Source: Bacillota bacterium (GTDB lineage Bacteria; Bacillota; Clostridia; Acetivibrionales; DSM-1351). From it: a DNA stretch of 64,000 nt. A program made the position numbers and the translations under genes. Shown here in pieces: positions 34,137 to 43,356 of the stretch. Position 1 is the stretch's first letter. Every line of letters starts with the position of its first letter. Where the stretch lies: the NCBI GenBank assembly GCA_023393115.1, contig JAEWMS010000076.1, positions 62,001 to 126,000 of the forward strand. Reading direction: 5' to 3'. Below the pieces are notes generated by a model. The model ran no database searches and was not told the DNA's origin. It was given only the letters and a program-made list of their open reading frames with translations.

Positions 34137-35183
34137 ATGACAACAATTCGAGATGTTGCAAGGCGAGCCGGTGTTTCTCGCAGTACGGTTTCGCTTGTAC
34201 TAAATAAGAGCCCACTAGTCAAAGAGGAGACAAGACAACATGTTCTTTACGTAATCGAGGAGATGAAGTATGTCCCTAACAATAACGCCCGGGGCCTTAG
34301 TAGTAAAAGCACAAATAATCTTGGTATTATCTTAATGTCTGAACAAGCTATAACCACTCAAATCTCAAATGGCTACGAGTTCAACAGTCACACCGGATTG
34401 ACAAGCCAGAATATTAGCTATGGCATCATGTCAAGGCTCGCTGACACAGATTATGGCGCCACAATGGAGTATTTCTGCTCTATCGAGGAACCTAATGATT
34501 TTCCTATGATTATAAAATCCAAGCGTGTTGACGGTGTGTTCATTGTCGGAGCTCCATACAGTCCTCGATTTATTGAAAATCTTAAAAAGACGAGCATTCC
34601 ATTTGTTATGGTTGGTATTAACAGCTATGAGGAAGGGATTGATTCGATCATGGCTGACCCCGGTGAAGGTATTACAATTTCAATCGATTACCTATATCAA
34701 AAGGGGCACACAAAGCCGTGTTTAGTCAATTGCCCCCGTACATACCGCTCGCACTATACAAGAAAGGACGCATTTGAGAAATCGGTCAAACAGATGCATC
34801 TGGAAGAATCCTATTGGTTGTTAGAATGTAATAGCAACGATGGAAAAAGTGGATACGAAACGTTTTCAAAATTCTGGGAAGATGGGAATCGTCCTGACAG
34901 CATTATTGTTGCTAATGCTAATATCGCGATGGGTATTATGCGCTATCTATACGAACAAAAGGTTAGAATACCTGAAGATATCTCAATAATCGCCTATGAG
35001 GATTCTATGCTGTGCAGCTACGCTGCGCCTGCATTAACAAGCATCAATGTGCAAAAGGAGTTAATGGGGCAGAAGGCGGCAGAGTGTTTGCTCGCGAGGA
35101 TAAAAAATCCGGACAAGGAGCCGGAGAGAATTATTATTCCCCCGTATTTTGTTTGTCGAGACAGCGTAGCCAATAGGATATAA
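34137..35183 (+). CDS. LacI-family transcriptional regulator
   Basis: The 348-residue protein has the LacI headpiece (TTIRDVARRAGVSRSTVSLVLN, hinge VPNNNARGLSSKSTN) and a periplasmic-binding-like sugar domain (GVFIVGAPYSPRF, IIAYEDSMLCSYAAPALTSINVQ). It probably represses both itself and the downstream sugar operon through LacI-type palindromes. A GGAGGT site precedes the ATG. The inducer is unknown; the operon content suggests a polyol or its derivative. Confidence 0.92.
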   Translation: MTTIRDVARRAGVSRSTVSLVLNKSPLVKEETRQHVLYVIEEMKYVPNNNARGLSSKSTNNLGIILMSEQAITTQISNGYEFNSHTGLTSQNISYGIMSRLADTDYGATMEYFCSIEEPNDFPMIIKSKRVDGVFIVGAPYSPRFIENLKKTSIPFVMVGINSYEEGIDSIMADPGEGITISIDYLYQKGHTKPCLVNCPRTYRSHYTRKDAFEKSVKQMHLEESYWLLECNSNDGKSGYETFSKFWEDGNRPDSIIVANANIAMGIMRYLYEQKVRIPEDISIIAYEDSMLCSYAAPALTSINVQKELMGQKAAECLLARIKNPDKEPERIIIPPYFVCRDSVANRI

Positions 35184-35283
35184 ACTACGATTGTAGTTTT
35201 ATTTACAATAAGATTAGACCGATTCAATGTGGAGACAAATACATATATGACAGCACCTATAATAAAAAATAAATTATAGACTC

Positions 35284-35330
35284 TTGACATTTGGACTGGT
35301 CCAATATAAAATATATTTAGACCGGTCTTA
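35284..35330 (+). promoter_or_regulatory. Operon promoter with two LacI-type operators
   Basis: TTGACA (35284-35289) and TAAAAT (35307-35312) are 17 bases apart. TTGGACTGGTCCAA (35291-35304) fills the spacer, and TTAGACCGGTCTTA (35317-35330), with a perfect AGACCGGTCT palindrome, lies over the start point. Confidence 0.75.
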
Positions 35331-35338
35331 ATAAAAAC

Positions 35339-35395
35339 CTTATTGGCTATTACAAGATCATGAGTAACCTCTTGAAAGAATAAAAGTCCAATAAG
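35339..35395 (+). other. Leader hairpin of the FAD-enzyme operon
   Basis: CTTATTGG (35339-35346) and CCAATAAG (35388-35395) are perfect reverse complements, with 41 bases between. No T run follows, so it is not a terminator. Confidence 0.5.
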
Positions 35396-35478
35396 CCTAT
35401 GGAGAAAACTGTCATTTCGTAAGAAATTGTTTGAGAGACAGAGTGCTTATTTTACAAACATAAACAAGGAGGGAAAAA

Positions 35479-36771
35479 GTGGAGGAAGGGCAAAATTATG
35501 ATGTCATAATTGTTGGTGGAGGCCCGGCGGGTATTTGTGCAGCAGTTTCCGCTGCTCGGGAGGGAGTATCGGTAGCACTTATTGAAAGGTACGGGATCCT
35601 AGGAGGAATGCTTACATCTGGACATGTTCATCCGATTCTGGGAATGATGGAACCAAACACAATGTATCATGAAATGGTTGAATTGCTGAAGTGTGGACAT
35701 GAAAATACCGAGACCATTAAAACCCGTAACGGAGCTGAATGTCATGTGGACCCTGAGGAAGCTAAACTGTTATTGTTGAAATTTGTATATGAAAACAGGG
35801 TGAATATTTATCTGCAGACCCCTGTAGTTGATGTAATAATGGAAGACAATCGTTTAGTCGGATTGAGGATAGGTACGCAGCAAGGTTTAAAAACGGTTTT
35901 GGCTAAAGTGTTTGTAGACGCTACTGGAGATGGATTTATTGCCGCGCAGGCTGGTGCTCCTTTCTTCCTTGGCAGAGATACGGATGGCAGATGTCAACCG
36001 GCATCGGTGGAGTTTACGATTGACCATGTAAACGAAGATATAGCAATCACATGCTTTGGAGGAAGCGATCCGGTTAAATTACCGAACGGGGTTGCTTATT
36101 CAGAATTTTGCAAGGATGCCAACGAAAGGGGAGAGCTGCCGGATAATGTATCAATTATACGTTTGCACAAGACCTTTTATCCTGGAGAACGGCAGGTAAA
36201 TGCTACTCAAGTGAACAACTGTAATACCTTGACACAAGCAGGGATTTTGGAAGCTGAACTTACGACCAGAAATCAAATTCCTATTATCGTTGATTTCTTG
36301 AAGAAGAATATCCCTGGCTATGAAAATTGCCGGGTAACATCATCGGGTTCTACCTTGGGAGTTCGTGAAACTCGGCGTATTCACGGAGAGTATGTACTAA
36401 CGGATGAAGATGTTGAGAATGGAAACCAATTTGATGATGTTGTAGTACATAAAGCATGGTTCTTAATCGATATCCATAATCCAAATGGCGGCGGACAGGC
36501 GGAAGGCCATTCGCAACCTGCAAAGCCTTATGATATACCGCTCCGATGTCTGATTCCCAAAAAAGTAGATTCACTAATTTTAGCGGGACGCTGTATTTCT
36601 GGAACTCATCGTGCTCATGCATCGTACCGGGTTATGGGTATAGCCTTTGCAACCGGACAGGCTGCAGGAGTTGCAGCGGCCTTATGTGTAAAGCATCAAA
36701 AACAACCGAGAAAACTACCTTATATCGAGGTGCAAAAGATCCTGATTAATAAGGGAGCAAAGCTTTTCTAG
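35479..36771 (+). CDS. FAD-dependent oxidoreductase A
   Basis: The 430-residue protein begins with the FAD-binding dinucleotide fold (DVIIVGGGPAGICAAVSAAREGVSVALIERYGILGGMLTSG) and ends with a second FAD contact typical of the FAD_oxidored family (PF12831): SLILAGRCISGTHRAHASYRVMGIAFATGQAAG. Such proteins accompany sugar or polyol uptake genes, but the reaction is not defined. It starts with GTG after an AGGAGGG site. The second paralogue follows by 49 bases. Confidence 0.85.
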   Translation: MEEGQNYDVIIVGGGPAGICAAVSAAREGVSVALIERYGILGGMLTSGHVHPILGMMEPNTMYHEMVELLKCGHENTETIKTRNGAECHVDPEEAKLLLLKFVYENRVNIYLQTPVVDVIMEDNRLVGLRIGTQQGLKTVLAKVFVDATGDGFIAAQAGAPFFLGRDTDGRCQPASVEFTIDHVNEDIAITCFGGSDPVKLPNGVAYSEFCKDANERGELPDNVSIIRLHKTFYPGERQVNATQVNNCNTLTQAGILEAELTTRNQIPIIVDFLKKNIPGYENCRVTSSGSTLGVRETRRIHGEYVLTDEDVENGNQFDDVVVHKAWFLIDIHNPNGGGQAEGHSQPAKPYDIPLRCLIPKKVDSLILAGRCISGTHRAHASYRVMGIAFATGQAAGVAAALCVKHQKQPRKLPYIEVQKILINKGAKLF

Positions 36772-36792
36772 GTTTATTTTTTACAATTTATT

Positions 36793-36808
36793 TAAATCGG
36801 TCTAAACA
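36793..36808 (+). promoter_or_regulatory. Degenerate LacI-type half operator inside the operon
   Basis: TTTAAATCGGTCTAAA resembles TTTAGACCGGTCTTAA at ~12 of 16 positions. It lies between the two FAD genes. Confidence 0.35.
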
Positions 36809-36820
36809 AGTATTGGAAGG

Positions 36821-38221
36821 GTGCTGATTGGGATTATAGAATTTACAAAAGGTATTAAGATTGAATATACAGCTGATGTTGTGGTTATTGGCGGTGGGCC
36901 AAGCGGAGTCTGCGCTGCACTGGCCGCGGCAAGGTCGGGAACAAAAACACTTTTAGTGGAACAGAGCGGTTGTGCAGGAGGAATGGCTACACAAGGACTG
37001 GTTGGCCCTTTTATGACTTCTTATGATAAACAGGGCAAAAAAATGATAATAAAAGGTTTGTTTAGTGAAATTGTAGACCGCCTTGTGGAACGTGGGGGAG
37101 CTATACATCCTTCAGAAATTCATGCAGGTACTGCTTTTACCTCTTGGATATCAGAGGGCCATGATCATGTTACACCGTTTGATCCAGAGATTCTGAAAAA
37201 GTTGCTGGATGATATGCTACAGGAAGAAAAGGTTCAGGTATTGTTTCACACCAGCTTTGTTTCTCCTATAATGGAAGAGGGTAAATTAAAATACATAATT
37301 GTTGATTCAAAATCCGGGCTTCAGGCGGTTGCTGCCAAAGTATTTATTGACTGTACGGGGGATGGAGATGTAGCTTATAGATGCGGAGTCCCCTGTGATA
37401 AAGGAAATATAAAGTCTGGAATTATGCAGCCGGCGTCTTTGTTCTTCCGAATTGGGAACGTAAATTTAGAAGAAGTTGAGGCGGATATTCAGGCCAACAA
37501 ACATAATTTCTATAGAGAGAATGGTGTGAACTACAGGTCGTTCCATTGGCGTGTGAAAGAAGCGAGAATAAATGGGGATTGGAATCTGGAACGTGTATCC
37601 ATAGGGATGTTCAGAGGTGTCAAACCGGACGAATGGAGCATTAACACCTCTAGGATTATGGGGGTGGACGCCACAGATAATACAAGCTTGACCTTCGGTG
37701 AAATTGAAGGCAGGCGTCAGGTGCAAGAGATTTTTCAATTTCTTGTAAAATATGTTCCGGGCTGTGCAAATGCAAAGCTATTATGTTCGGCTCCAACTAT
37801 AGGAATCCGGGAAAGCAGACATGTCCAAGGAGAATATACGATGGAGTCAGAGGATGTTTTGAAAGGTCGGGTTCCGGAGGATACAATTTTGTTGGCATCC
37901 AATTCCATTGATGTTCATGGGCGCTTTGGACCAATGAGTAATGAATACCAGCCTATACAGGATGGAGATTGGTATGGCATACCATTACGTTCCCTTATCC
38001 CTAAGGGGGTTGAACAGCTCTTGGTAGCAGGGCGTTGTATTTCCGCAACGTCAGGTGCGGCTGGTGCAATCCGCGTAATGCCTCCCTGTATGGGAACAGG
38101 GCAGGCAGCAGGAACAGCTGCTGCAATTGCAGTGAAGAATAACTGTGATGTTCGGAATATTGACTTTAAGCTTTTACGTAAAAATCTTGTAGAGCAAAAC
38201 GTTTATTTACCTGTCATTTAG
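36821..38221 (+). CDS. FAD-dependent oxidoreductase B
   Basis: The 466-residue paralogue of the previous protein has the FAD fold (DVVVIGGGPSGVCAALAAARSGTKTLLVEQSGCAGGMATQG) and the same C-terminal LLVAGRCISATSGAAGAIRVMPPCMGTGQAAG. The middle is different, so the two may act on different substrates or form a hetero-complex. The start is uncertain: the frame begins with TTG after GGAAGGGTG. The binding-protein gene follows. Confidence 0.85.
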   Translation: MLIGIIEFTKGIKIEYTADVVVIGGGPSGVCAALAAARSGTKTLLVEQSGCAGGMATQGLVGPFMTSYDKQGKKMIIKGLFSEIVDRLVERGGAIHPSEIHAGTAFTSWISEGHDHVTPFDPEILKKLLDDMLQEEKVQVLFHTSFVSPIMEEGKLKYIIVDSKSGLQAVAAKVFIDCTGDGDVAYRCGVPCDKGNIKSGIMQPASLFFRIGNVNLEEVEADIQANKHNFYRENGVNYRSFHWRVKEARINGDWNLERVSIGMFRGVKPDEWSINTSRIMGVDATDNTSLTFGEIEGRRQVQEIFQFLVKYVPGCANAKLLCSAPTIGIRESRHVQGEYTMESEDVLKGRVPEDTILLASNSIDVHGRFGPMSNEYQPIQDGDWYGIPLRSLIPKGVEQLLVAGRCISATSGAAGAIRVMPPCMGTGQAAGTAAAIAVKNNCDVRNIDFKLLRKNLVEQNVYLPVI

Positions 38222-38269
38222 TATGAGTTATGTGATAACTAAAATAATTATTTTATGGAGGAAAGTTTA

Positions 38270-39715
38270 ATGAAGAAGATATTCGCACTCTTATTAGTGG
38301 TAGCAATGATGTTGTCAATAGCCGCCTGTGGCTCAAGTAATTCAACAAGCAATTCTCAAGCTAGTTCCAGTGCTGCTCCGTCCGCGGCAGGGGCGTCAGA
38401 GTCTTCCCAAACTGCACAGGAAACAACTAAAGATCCATCTGACATATACTCCTGGATACTAGAGGAAAATCCTGATAAAATTTCTGGTACGGTTCGTTTC
38501 TGGGTTCCTTTTAAAGGGGAGCAGGGTATGGATGGTATGATTTCAGAGTTCAATAAGACATATCCAAATATCAAAGTGGAATTAAATACATACAATAATA
38601 ATGCTGAAGGTAATACAGCAGTTAACACAGCAATGTTAGCTGGTCAAATCGATGTTTTGCATAGCTTTGAGCTTTATAATGCATATGCGCGTTGGGAGAA
38701 CGGCCTATATAAAGACCTTACAGACATAATCAAAGAGGAAGGAATCGACCTGTTAGCTAATTGGGGAGATGATACCTGCACATATAATGGCAAAGTTTAT
38801 ACTTTACCAGCTGGTGGACAAAGCTATTATATTGCTATAAATAAAAATGCTTGGGACAAAGCAGGTTTAGGTGAAATACCAACCTCCTGGACATGGGACG
38901 AGTACATAGAGGCGTCCAGAAAAATGACTTCTGGCGACGGAAATGATAAAGTTTTCGGTGGTTCGTCTTATCAGGCAATCAATACGGTTTATAATACTAT
39001 GTACCAGGTTTATGGTAAAAACGCTTTTTATCACGAGGATGGTACAAGCAGCGCAGATGATTCTGTTATTATAAAGGCTTTGAAGCGTCAAGTCGATGCC
39101 GAATACGAAAAAATTTGGTTCCCTTTGACCTCCTACCGTTATGACGGTGCTACAACGCATCAGACATTCTTGACAGGCAAAGCGGCATCTACTGTGACCT
39201 GCAATATAACAAGATTCTTAACTGACACAAAATCTTATCCTGTTGATTTCGTTACAGTGTTTGCTCCATGGCCAACTGAGGAAAAGGGCCAGACCAACTA
39301 CATGGAAGGCATATCCACATTCTCACATGTAGGTATATCCTCACAATGTAATATGGATAACTATGATGCTATCTATGCGTTCTTAAAATGGTATTCTACT
39401 TACGGATGCAAGTACTTAGCAATTGCCGGCCATATGCCTACCTGGAAGGGAACAGAAGCGAGCGGAATGGTTGACCTAGTATTTGGCTCAGAAGATGCTG
39501 CAAAAAAATTGGTTGATGTAGAATCTTATAAAAGAGTAATATGTAACTTCTCAGGTAACAATCACAAAGATACCGAGTTGACTGCTTACAGCAAGCTGAA
39601 TAGCCTCATGCAAGAATATATCATGTATGCTCATAGTGGAGAAAAAACTCCAGAGCAAGCTCTCAGCGAGTTGAAAGTAATGCAGGATGAAGCCATAAAA
39701 GAGGCGAAGAAATAA
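38270..39715 (+). CDS. Extracellular sugar-binding lipoprotein (ABC transporter)
   Basis: The protein (~481 aa) has a lipoprotein signal (MKKIFALLLVVAMMLSIAACGSS; Cys is the lipid site) and then a Ser/Ala-rich linker. The rest is a family 1 binding-protein fold (SGTVRFWVPFKGEQGMDGMISEFNKTYPNIKVELNT). It delivers a carbohydrate to the two permeases that follow. The frame opens at 38255, but GGAGGAAAG lies inside it, so ATG 38270 is the start. No ATPase gene follows; these CUT1 systems often share one elsewhere. Confidence 0.92.
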   Translation: MKKIFALLLVVAMMLSIAACGSSNSTSNSQASSSAAPSAAGASESSQTAQETTKDPSDIYSWILEENPDKISGTVRFWVPFKGEQGMDGMISEFNKTYPNIKVELNTYNNNAEGNTAVNTAMLAGQIDVLHSFELYNAYARWENGLYKDLTDIIKEEGIDLLANWGDDTCTYNGKVYTLPAGGQSYYIAINKNAWDKAGLGEIPTSWTWDEYIEASRKMTSGDGNDKVFGGSSYQAINTVYNTMYQVYGKNAFYHEDGTSSADDSVIIKALKRQVDAEYEKIWFPLTSYRYDGATTHQTFLTGKAASTVTCNITRFLTDTKSYPVDFVTVFAPWPTEEKGQTNYMEGISTFSHVGISSQCNMDNYDAIYAFLKWYSTYGCKYLAIAGHMPTWKGTEASGMVDLVFGSEDAAKKLVDVESYKRVICNFSGNNHKDTELTAYSKLNSLMQEYIMYAHSGEKTPEQALSELKVMQDEAIKEAKK

Positions 39716-39730
39716 TTATGAATTAGTATT

Positions 39731-39753
39731 GGGGCAGCCCCGAAGGCTGCCCC
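39731..39753 (+). other. Intercistronic hairpin after the binding-protein gene
   Basis: GGGGCAGCC-CCGAA-GGCTGCCCC has a perfect 9-bp stem and no T run. Such hairpins often raise the amount of binding protein relative to permease mRNA. Confidence 0.75.
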
Positions 39754-39778
39754 GAACATCAAATCAAGGAGATGCCGT

Positions 39779-40663
39779 ATGAAATCAAAGTACAAAGACA
39801 CTTTAGCAGGCTATCTTTTCCTATTACCGACAATCATTATTTTCCTATGTCTTGTCCTGCTCCCAATGCTATCTTCTTTTGCCCTTTCCTTTACAAAATG
39901 GAATTTTATTTCCGGATTAAGCGGAATTAAATTTGTTGGGTTCGATAATTTTATTAAATTGGCTAACGATACCTATTTTCTTAGTGCAATTAAAAACACT
40001 GTGATTTATACAATAACAACAGTTCCGATTACAATAGTAATAGCCTTGGGTTTAGCTTATATCCTTAACGGTAATATTTATATGAAAAAGACATTACGTA
40101 TGGCCTTTTTTATTCCCTATGTATGTAGTTCGGTCGCTGTTGCAGTTGTGTTTAAAATGTTGTTTCGAGAAGACGGCCCCACCAATATGGTACTAAAATA
40201 TATTTTTATGTTTGAAGACCTACCACGTTGGTTCTCTGATGGAAGCATTAATAAAATTCCCATTATCTTGTTTGTAATCTGGACTTCTATCGGATATGGG
40301 TTGATTATTTATATGGCTGCTCTCCAGAATATTTCCAGTAGCCTTTACGAAGCAGCAGATATTGATGGAGCAAATAGTTGGAAAGTCTTTACTAAAATTA
40401 CTGTGCCATTAATTTCTCCTACAACCTTTTATTTGTTAATAATCCGATTGATTGCTGTATTTAAGCTTTTCACATCGATTAATGTGATGACATATAGCCA
40501 GATTACGAAGGATAACACCTCGATTGTTAGCAGAGTTGTTGAGGAGGCATTCACCCATTATAATTTTGGTTATGCCAGTGCGGAATCACTCATTTTATTT
40601 ATTATTATCATGGCAATCACAATTTTTAATTTTATTGGTCAAAAAAAATGGGTGCATTATTGA
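39779..40663 (+). CDS. Sugar ABC transporter permease (MalF/UgpA-like)
   Basis: The 294-residue integral membrane protein has six hydrophobic segments and the CUT1 permease coupling motif YEAADIDGANSWKVFTKITVPLISPT (EAA loop). It is the first permease of the binding-protein-dependent importer. It has an AAGGAGA site. The second permease gene follows 10 bases after its stop. Confidence 0.93.
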   Translation: MKSKYKDTLAGYLFLLPTIIIFLCLVLLPMLSSFALSFTKWNFISGLSGIKFVGFDNFIKLANDTYFLSAIKNTVIYTITTVPITIVIALGLAYILNGNIYMKKTLRMAFFIPYVCSSVAVAVVFKMLFREDGPTNMVLKYIFMFEDLPRWFSDGSINKIPIILFVIWTSIGYGLIIYMAALQNISSSLYEAADIDGANSWKVFTKITVPLISPTTFYLLIIRLIAVFKLFTSINVMTYSQITKDNTSIVSRVVEEAFTHYNFGYASAESLILFIIIMAITIFNFIGQKKWVHY

Positions 40664-40673
40664 GAGGATAGGT

Positions 40674-41510
40674 ATGATAATGGAGAAGTATTCTTACAAG
40701 ATTATTTTAAAAACAGTTATCGTGGCATTTTTCGGAGTATTATTCTTACTGCCACTTTTATGGATGCTGTCTGCATCATTGAAAACACCTGTTAATGTTT
40801 TAGCTTATCCGATTGAGTGGATACCAAAGGATATACAGTGGGAGAATTATGCGAGGATTTGGACGAATGAGCAAATGCCTTTTACAAGGGTGTATTTTAA
40901 TTCCATATTTGTAGCATTTTTTGCACTTTTGGGTCAACTTCTATTTGCTTCCATGGCAGCATTCGCTTTTTCCAAGCTGGAATTTAAAGGGAAACATATA
41001 GTGTTCATGATCTTATTGGCATCAATGATGATACCAACAGAATCAACGATTATACCTTGTTTTATGCTTTTTAAGAAGATTGGACTATACGACAGTTTAG
41101 CAGCGCTTATACTCCCTGCCTGGTTTAATGTAGCTACCATTTTTCTGATACGCCAGTTTTATTTTGGGCTTCCTAACGACCTCATGGAGGCAGGAAAGAT
41201 CGATGGTGCAGGATATTTGAGAATCTGGGGTCAGATTTATCTTCCACTTACAAAACCTGCTTTAGTTTCCGCGGGTATTCTTGGGTTTATTTCTACATGG
41301 AATGCTTATTTACCTCCATTAATTTACTTGGTTGATAAATCAAAGTATACTGTTTCCCTTGGGATTAGATTTTGGCTGGTAGATGATGCAAGAGAATATA
41401 ATTTAGTTATGACGGCTGCAGCTAGTGCCATCGTCCCTGTAGTCATTTTAGTGGTATTCTGCCAAAAGTATTTTGTCGAAGGTATTGCAATGGCTGGCAT
41501 GAAAGAGTAA
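40674..41510 (+). CDS. Sugar ABC transporter permease (MalG/UgpE-like)
   Basis: The protein (~278 aa) is the second six-segment permease, with the EAA loop MEAGKIDGAGYLRIWGQIYLPLTKPAL. The frame runs back into the previous gene (40524), but ATG 40674, behind GAGAGGATAGG, is the natural start. Together with the previous permease it forms the channel of the importer. Confidence 0.93.
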   Translation: MIMEKYSYKIILKTVIVAFFGVLFLLPLLWMLSASLKTPVNVLAYPIEWIPKDIQWENYARIWTNEQMPFTRVYFNSIFVAFFALLGQLLFASMAAFAFSKLEFKGKHIVFMILLASMMIPTESTIIPCFMLFKKIGLYDSLAALILPAWFNVATIFLIRQFYFGLPNDLMEAGKIDGAGYLRIWGQIYLPLTKPALVSAGILGFISTWNAYLPPLIYLVDKSKYTVSLGIRFWLVDDAREYNLVMTAAASAIVPVVILVVFCQKYFVEGIAMAGMKE

Positions 41511-41534
41511 CAAAAAATCGCAGAGGTGATAAAG

Positions 41535-42317
41535 ATGAAATTTTCGGTAAGTAGCCTGAGCTTTACAGGCGGAAAAATAAAATGGATGCAGGATATGCCC
41601 TCTGAGCTTGGAATTGAAATATTTTATGAATGGGGGAGCCGGGATTATTGGAATAACATCCTTCCATATCTGTTGGAGGGAAGGTCAGGTGGATTCAGTA
41701 TTCACGGTCCTATGATGTTTGATGACCTTTCTGTACTGTGTGACGAAAGTATATTATTTGAACACATGAAAGCGCCGTTTGATATATATCATAAATTCCA
41801 AGCTGAGTTTTACGTAGTACATACTAACGCTGCAATCCGATATGAAGCTAACCCGAAAATAGAAGAGGAGAATAGAAAGCGCGCTTTGGAAAGAATCTCA
41901 AGATTTAATGATATATGCATGAGAGAAGGCGTACGCCTGGCAGTGGAAAATATAGGGTGGAACGCAGAAAAGCGCTTTCTATTCAATCATAGACAGTTTC
42001 TTAATCTTTTTCGTCAAGTGCCGGAAATATGTTGCCTGATAGATATAGGCCATACTTTACTGTCTGACATAAATATTGCTGAGCTTCAAAAAGAACTGAA
42101 AGATAGAATAGTTGCTTACCATATTCATGACAATGATGGACTAAAAGATCTGCACTTGCCTGTAGGTGAGGCGAGTTTTGACTGGAAGGGATTTATGGAT
42201 AACGTTCAGAAGCATACTCCTGACGCTACACTGGTACTGGAATATGCCGACGTAGCAAATCCAAAGAAATATTGTGAAGACAGTATTTATCTCAAAAACC
42301 TATGTGCGGAACTGTGA
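41535..42317 (+). CDS. Sugar phosphate isomerase/epimerase-like TIM-barrel protein
   Basis: The protein (~260 aa) resembles the AP-endonuclease family 2 / IolE-IolI fold: VEFEI-like strand ends, AVENIGWN, CCLIDIGHTLLSD and AYHIHDNDGLKDLHLPVGEASFDWKGF. Metal-binding Glu, Asp and His residues are visible in these words. It would isomerise or epimerise an intermediate of the operon's substrate. ATG 41535 is preferred over the GTG at 41526, which lies in the ribosome site. Confidence 0.85.
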   Translation: MKFSVSSLSFTGGKIKWMQDMPSELGIEIFYEWGSRDYWNNILPYLLEGRSGGFSIHGPMMFDDLSVLCDESILFEHMKAPFDIYHKFQAEFYVVHTNAAIRYEANPKIEEENRKRALERISRFNDICMREGVRLAVENIGWNAEKRFLFNHRQFLNLFRQVPEICCLIDIGHTLLSDINIAELQKELKDRIVAYHIHDNDGLKDLHLPVGEASFDWKGFMDNVQKHTPDATLVLEYADVANPKKYCEDSIYLKNLCAEL

Positions 42318-42344
42318 ACATCTCAAAAGAAGGAGTTGTTTTAA

Positions 42345-43154
42345 ATGAATGAAATATCATGGCTTGGACTTGAAGGAAAAACTGTTATTGTAACAGGAGG
42401 AGCTTCAGGAATCGGCTACGCAATTGCAAAGGAACTTTTACACGATGGTGCAAATGTCGTTGTGTGTGATAAAAATCCGGATGCGCCGGAATTTGACATA
42501 GAGAATAAACGCTATTTATATGTGGAAACTGATGTGACAAATGCGGACAGCGTTAAACATATGATTGAGCAGGCAAAAAAATCCTTTGGCAGTATTGACG
42601 GAATTGTAAACAATGCTGGTATCAATATCCCGCGACTATTGATTGATAAAGAGGATAAATACGAGCTCGATGAGGTAATTTGGGATAAGGTGATGAATGT
42701 AAACGTAAAGGGCGTTTTTATTTGTGCGCAGGCTGTTGCACGCGAGATTGAGAAAAATGGAAAGGGAGTCATTGTTAACATTTCCTCAGAATGCGGACTG
42801 GAAGGATCCGAAGGGCAGAGCGTATACTCGGCCTCGAAGAATGCGGTGAATGCACTGACACGGTCTTGGGCTAAGGAACTAGGTAAGAAAGGGATACGGG
42901 TAGTAGGAGTTGCACCGGGGATTCTGGAAGCGACAGCGTTGCGCTCAGAATCCTATGAAACAGCACTTGCTTATACAAGAGGGATTTCAGTTGAGAAGCT
43001 TCGTGCCGGATATTTACAAACCAGTTCGATTCCTATAGGACGCGCAGGAAAGCTAGAAGAAGTAGCAAACGCGGTGGCCTTCCTCATAAGTGAACGGGCC
43101 AGTTATATCCATGGAGTGACTATCAATGTATCCGGGGGAAAGACAAGAGGCTAA
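42345..43154 (+). CDS. SDR oxidoreductase, sorbitol-6-phosphate 2-dehydrogenase-like
   Basis: The 269-residue NAD(P)-dependent enzyme has TGGASGIGYAIA, NNAGINIPR, the catalytic SSECG and YSASK. Long words such as GVIVNISSECGLEGSEGQSVYSASK and the end INVSGGKTRG resemble sorbitol-6-phosphate 2-dehydrogenases (SorD type). A phosphotransferase system usually feeds that enzyme, but here the importer is ABC type, so the natural substrate may be another polyol. It is the last gene of the operon, before a terminator. Confidence 0.88.
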   Translation: MNEISWLGLEGKTVIVTGGASGIGYAIAKELLHDGANVVVCDKNPDAPEFDIENKRYLYVETDVTNADSVKHMIEQAKKSFGSIDGIVNNAGINIPRLLIDKEDKYELDEVIWDKVMNVNVKGVFICAQAVAREIEKNGKGVIVNISSECGLEGSEGQSVYSASKNAVNALTRSWAKELGKKGIRVVGVAPGILEATALRSESYETALAYTRGISVEKLRAGYLQTSSIPIGRAGKLEEVANAVAFLISERASYIHGVTINVSGGKTRG

Positions 43155-43260
43155 AAAGGACTCTAGGAGCTTTGCCTTAACGGAACACGGAATTTAGTAA
43201 GGGTAAAGGTTAAACAAGCGAATTTACGCATGGACAAAGAAAAGAATGCGACATATTAAC

Positions 43261-43315
43261 AAAAAAAGTGTGTATGATGTTGGCCTGAAAAATGGCATAT
43301 CATACACACTTTTTT
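43261..43315. terminator. Strong bidirectional terminator
   Basis: AAAAAGTGTGTATGAT (43263-43278) pairs with ATCATACACACTTTTT (43299-43314). A and T runs on both sides serve both the SDR operon and the kinase gene. Confidence 0.9.
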
Positions 43316-43356
43316 GTTCTAATTAATTTTAAGGGTGTGATTGTTAACCTTCCTTA

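Noticed and set aside
39731..39753. Terminator after the sugar-binding lipoprotein gene
   Set aside because: The stem is strong but has no T run and the permease genes follow, so it is more likely an mRNA-stabilising hairpin.
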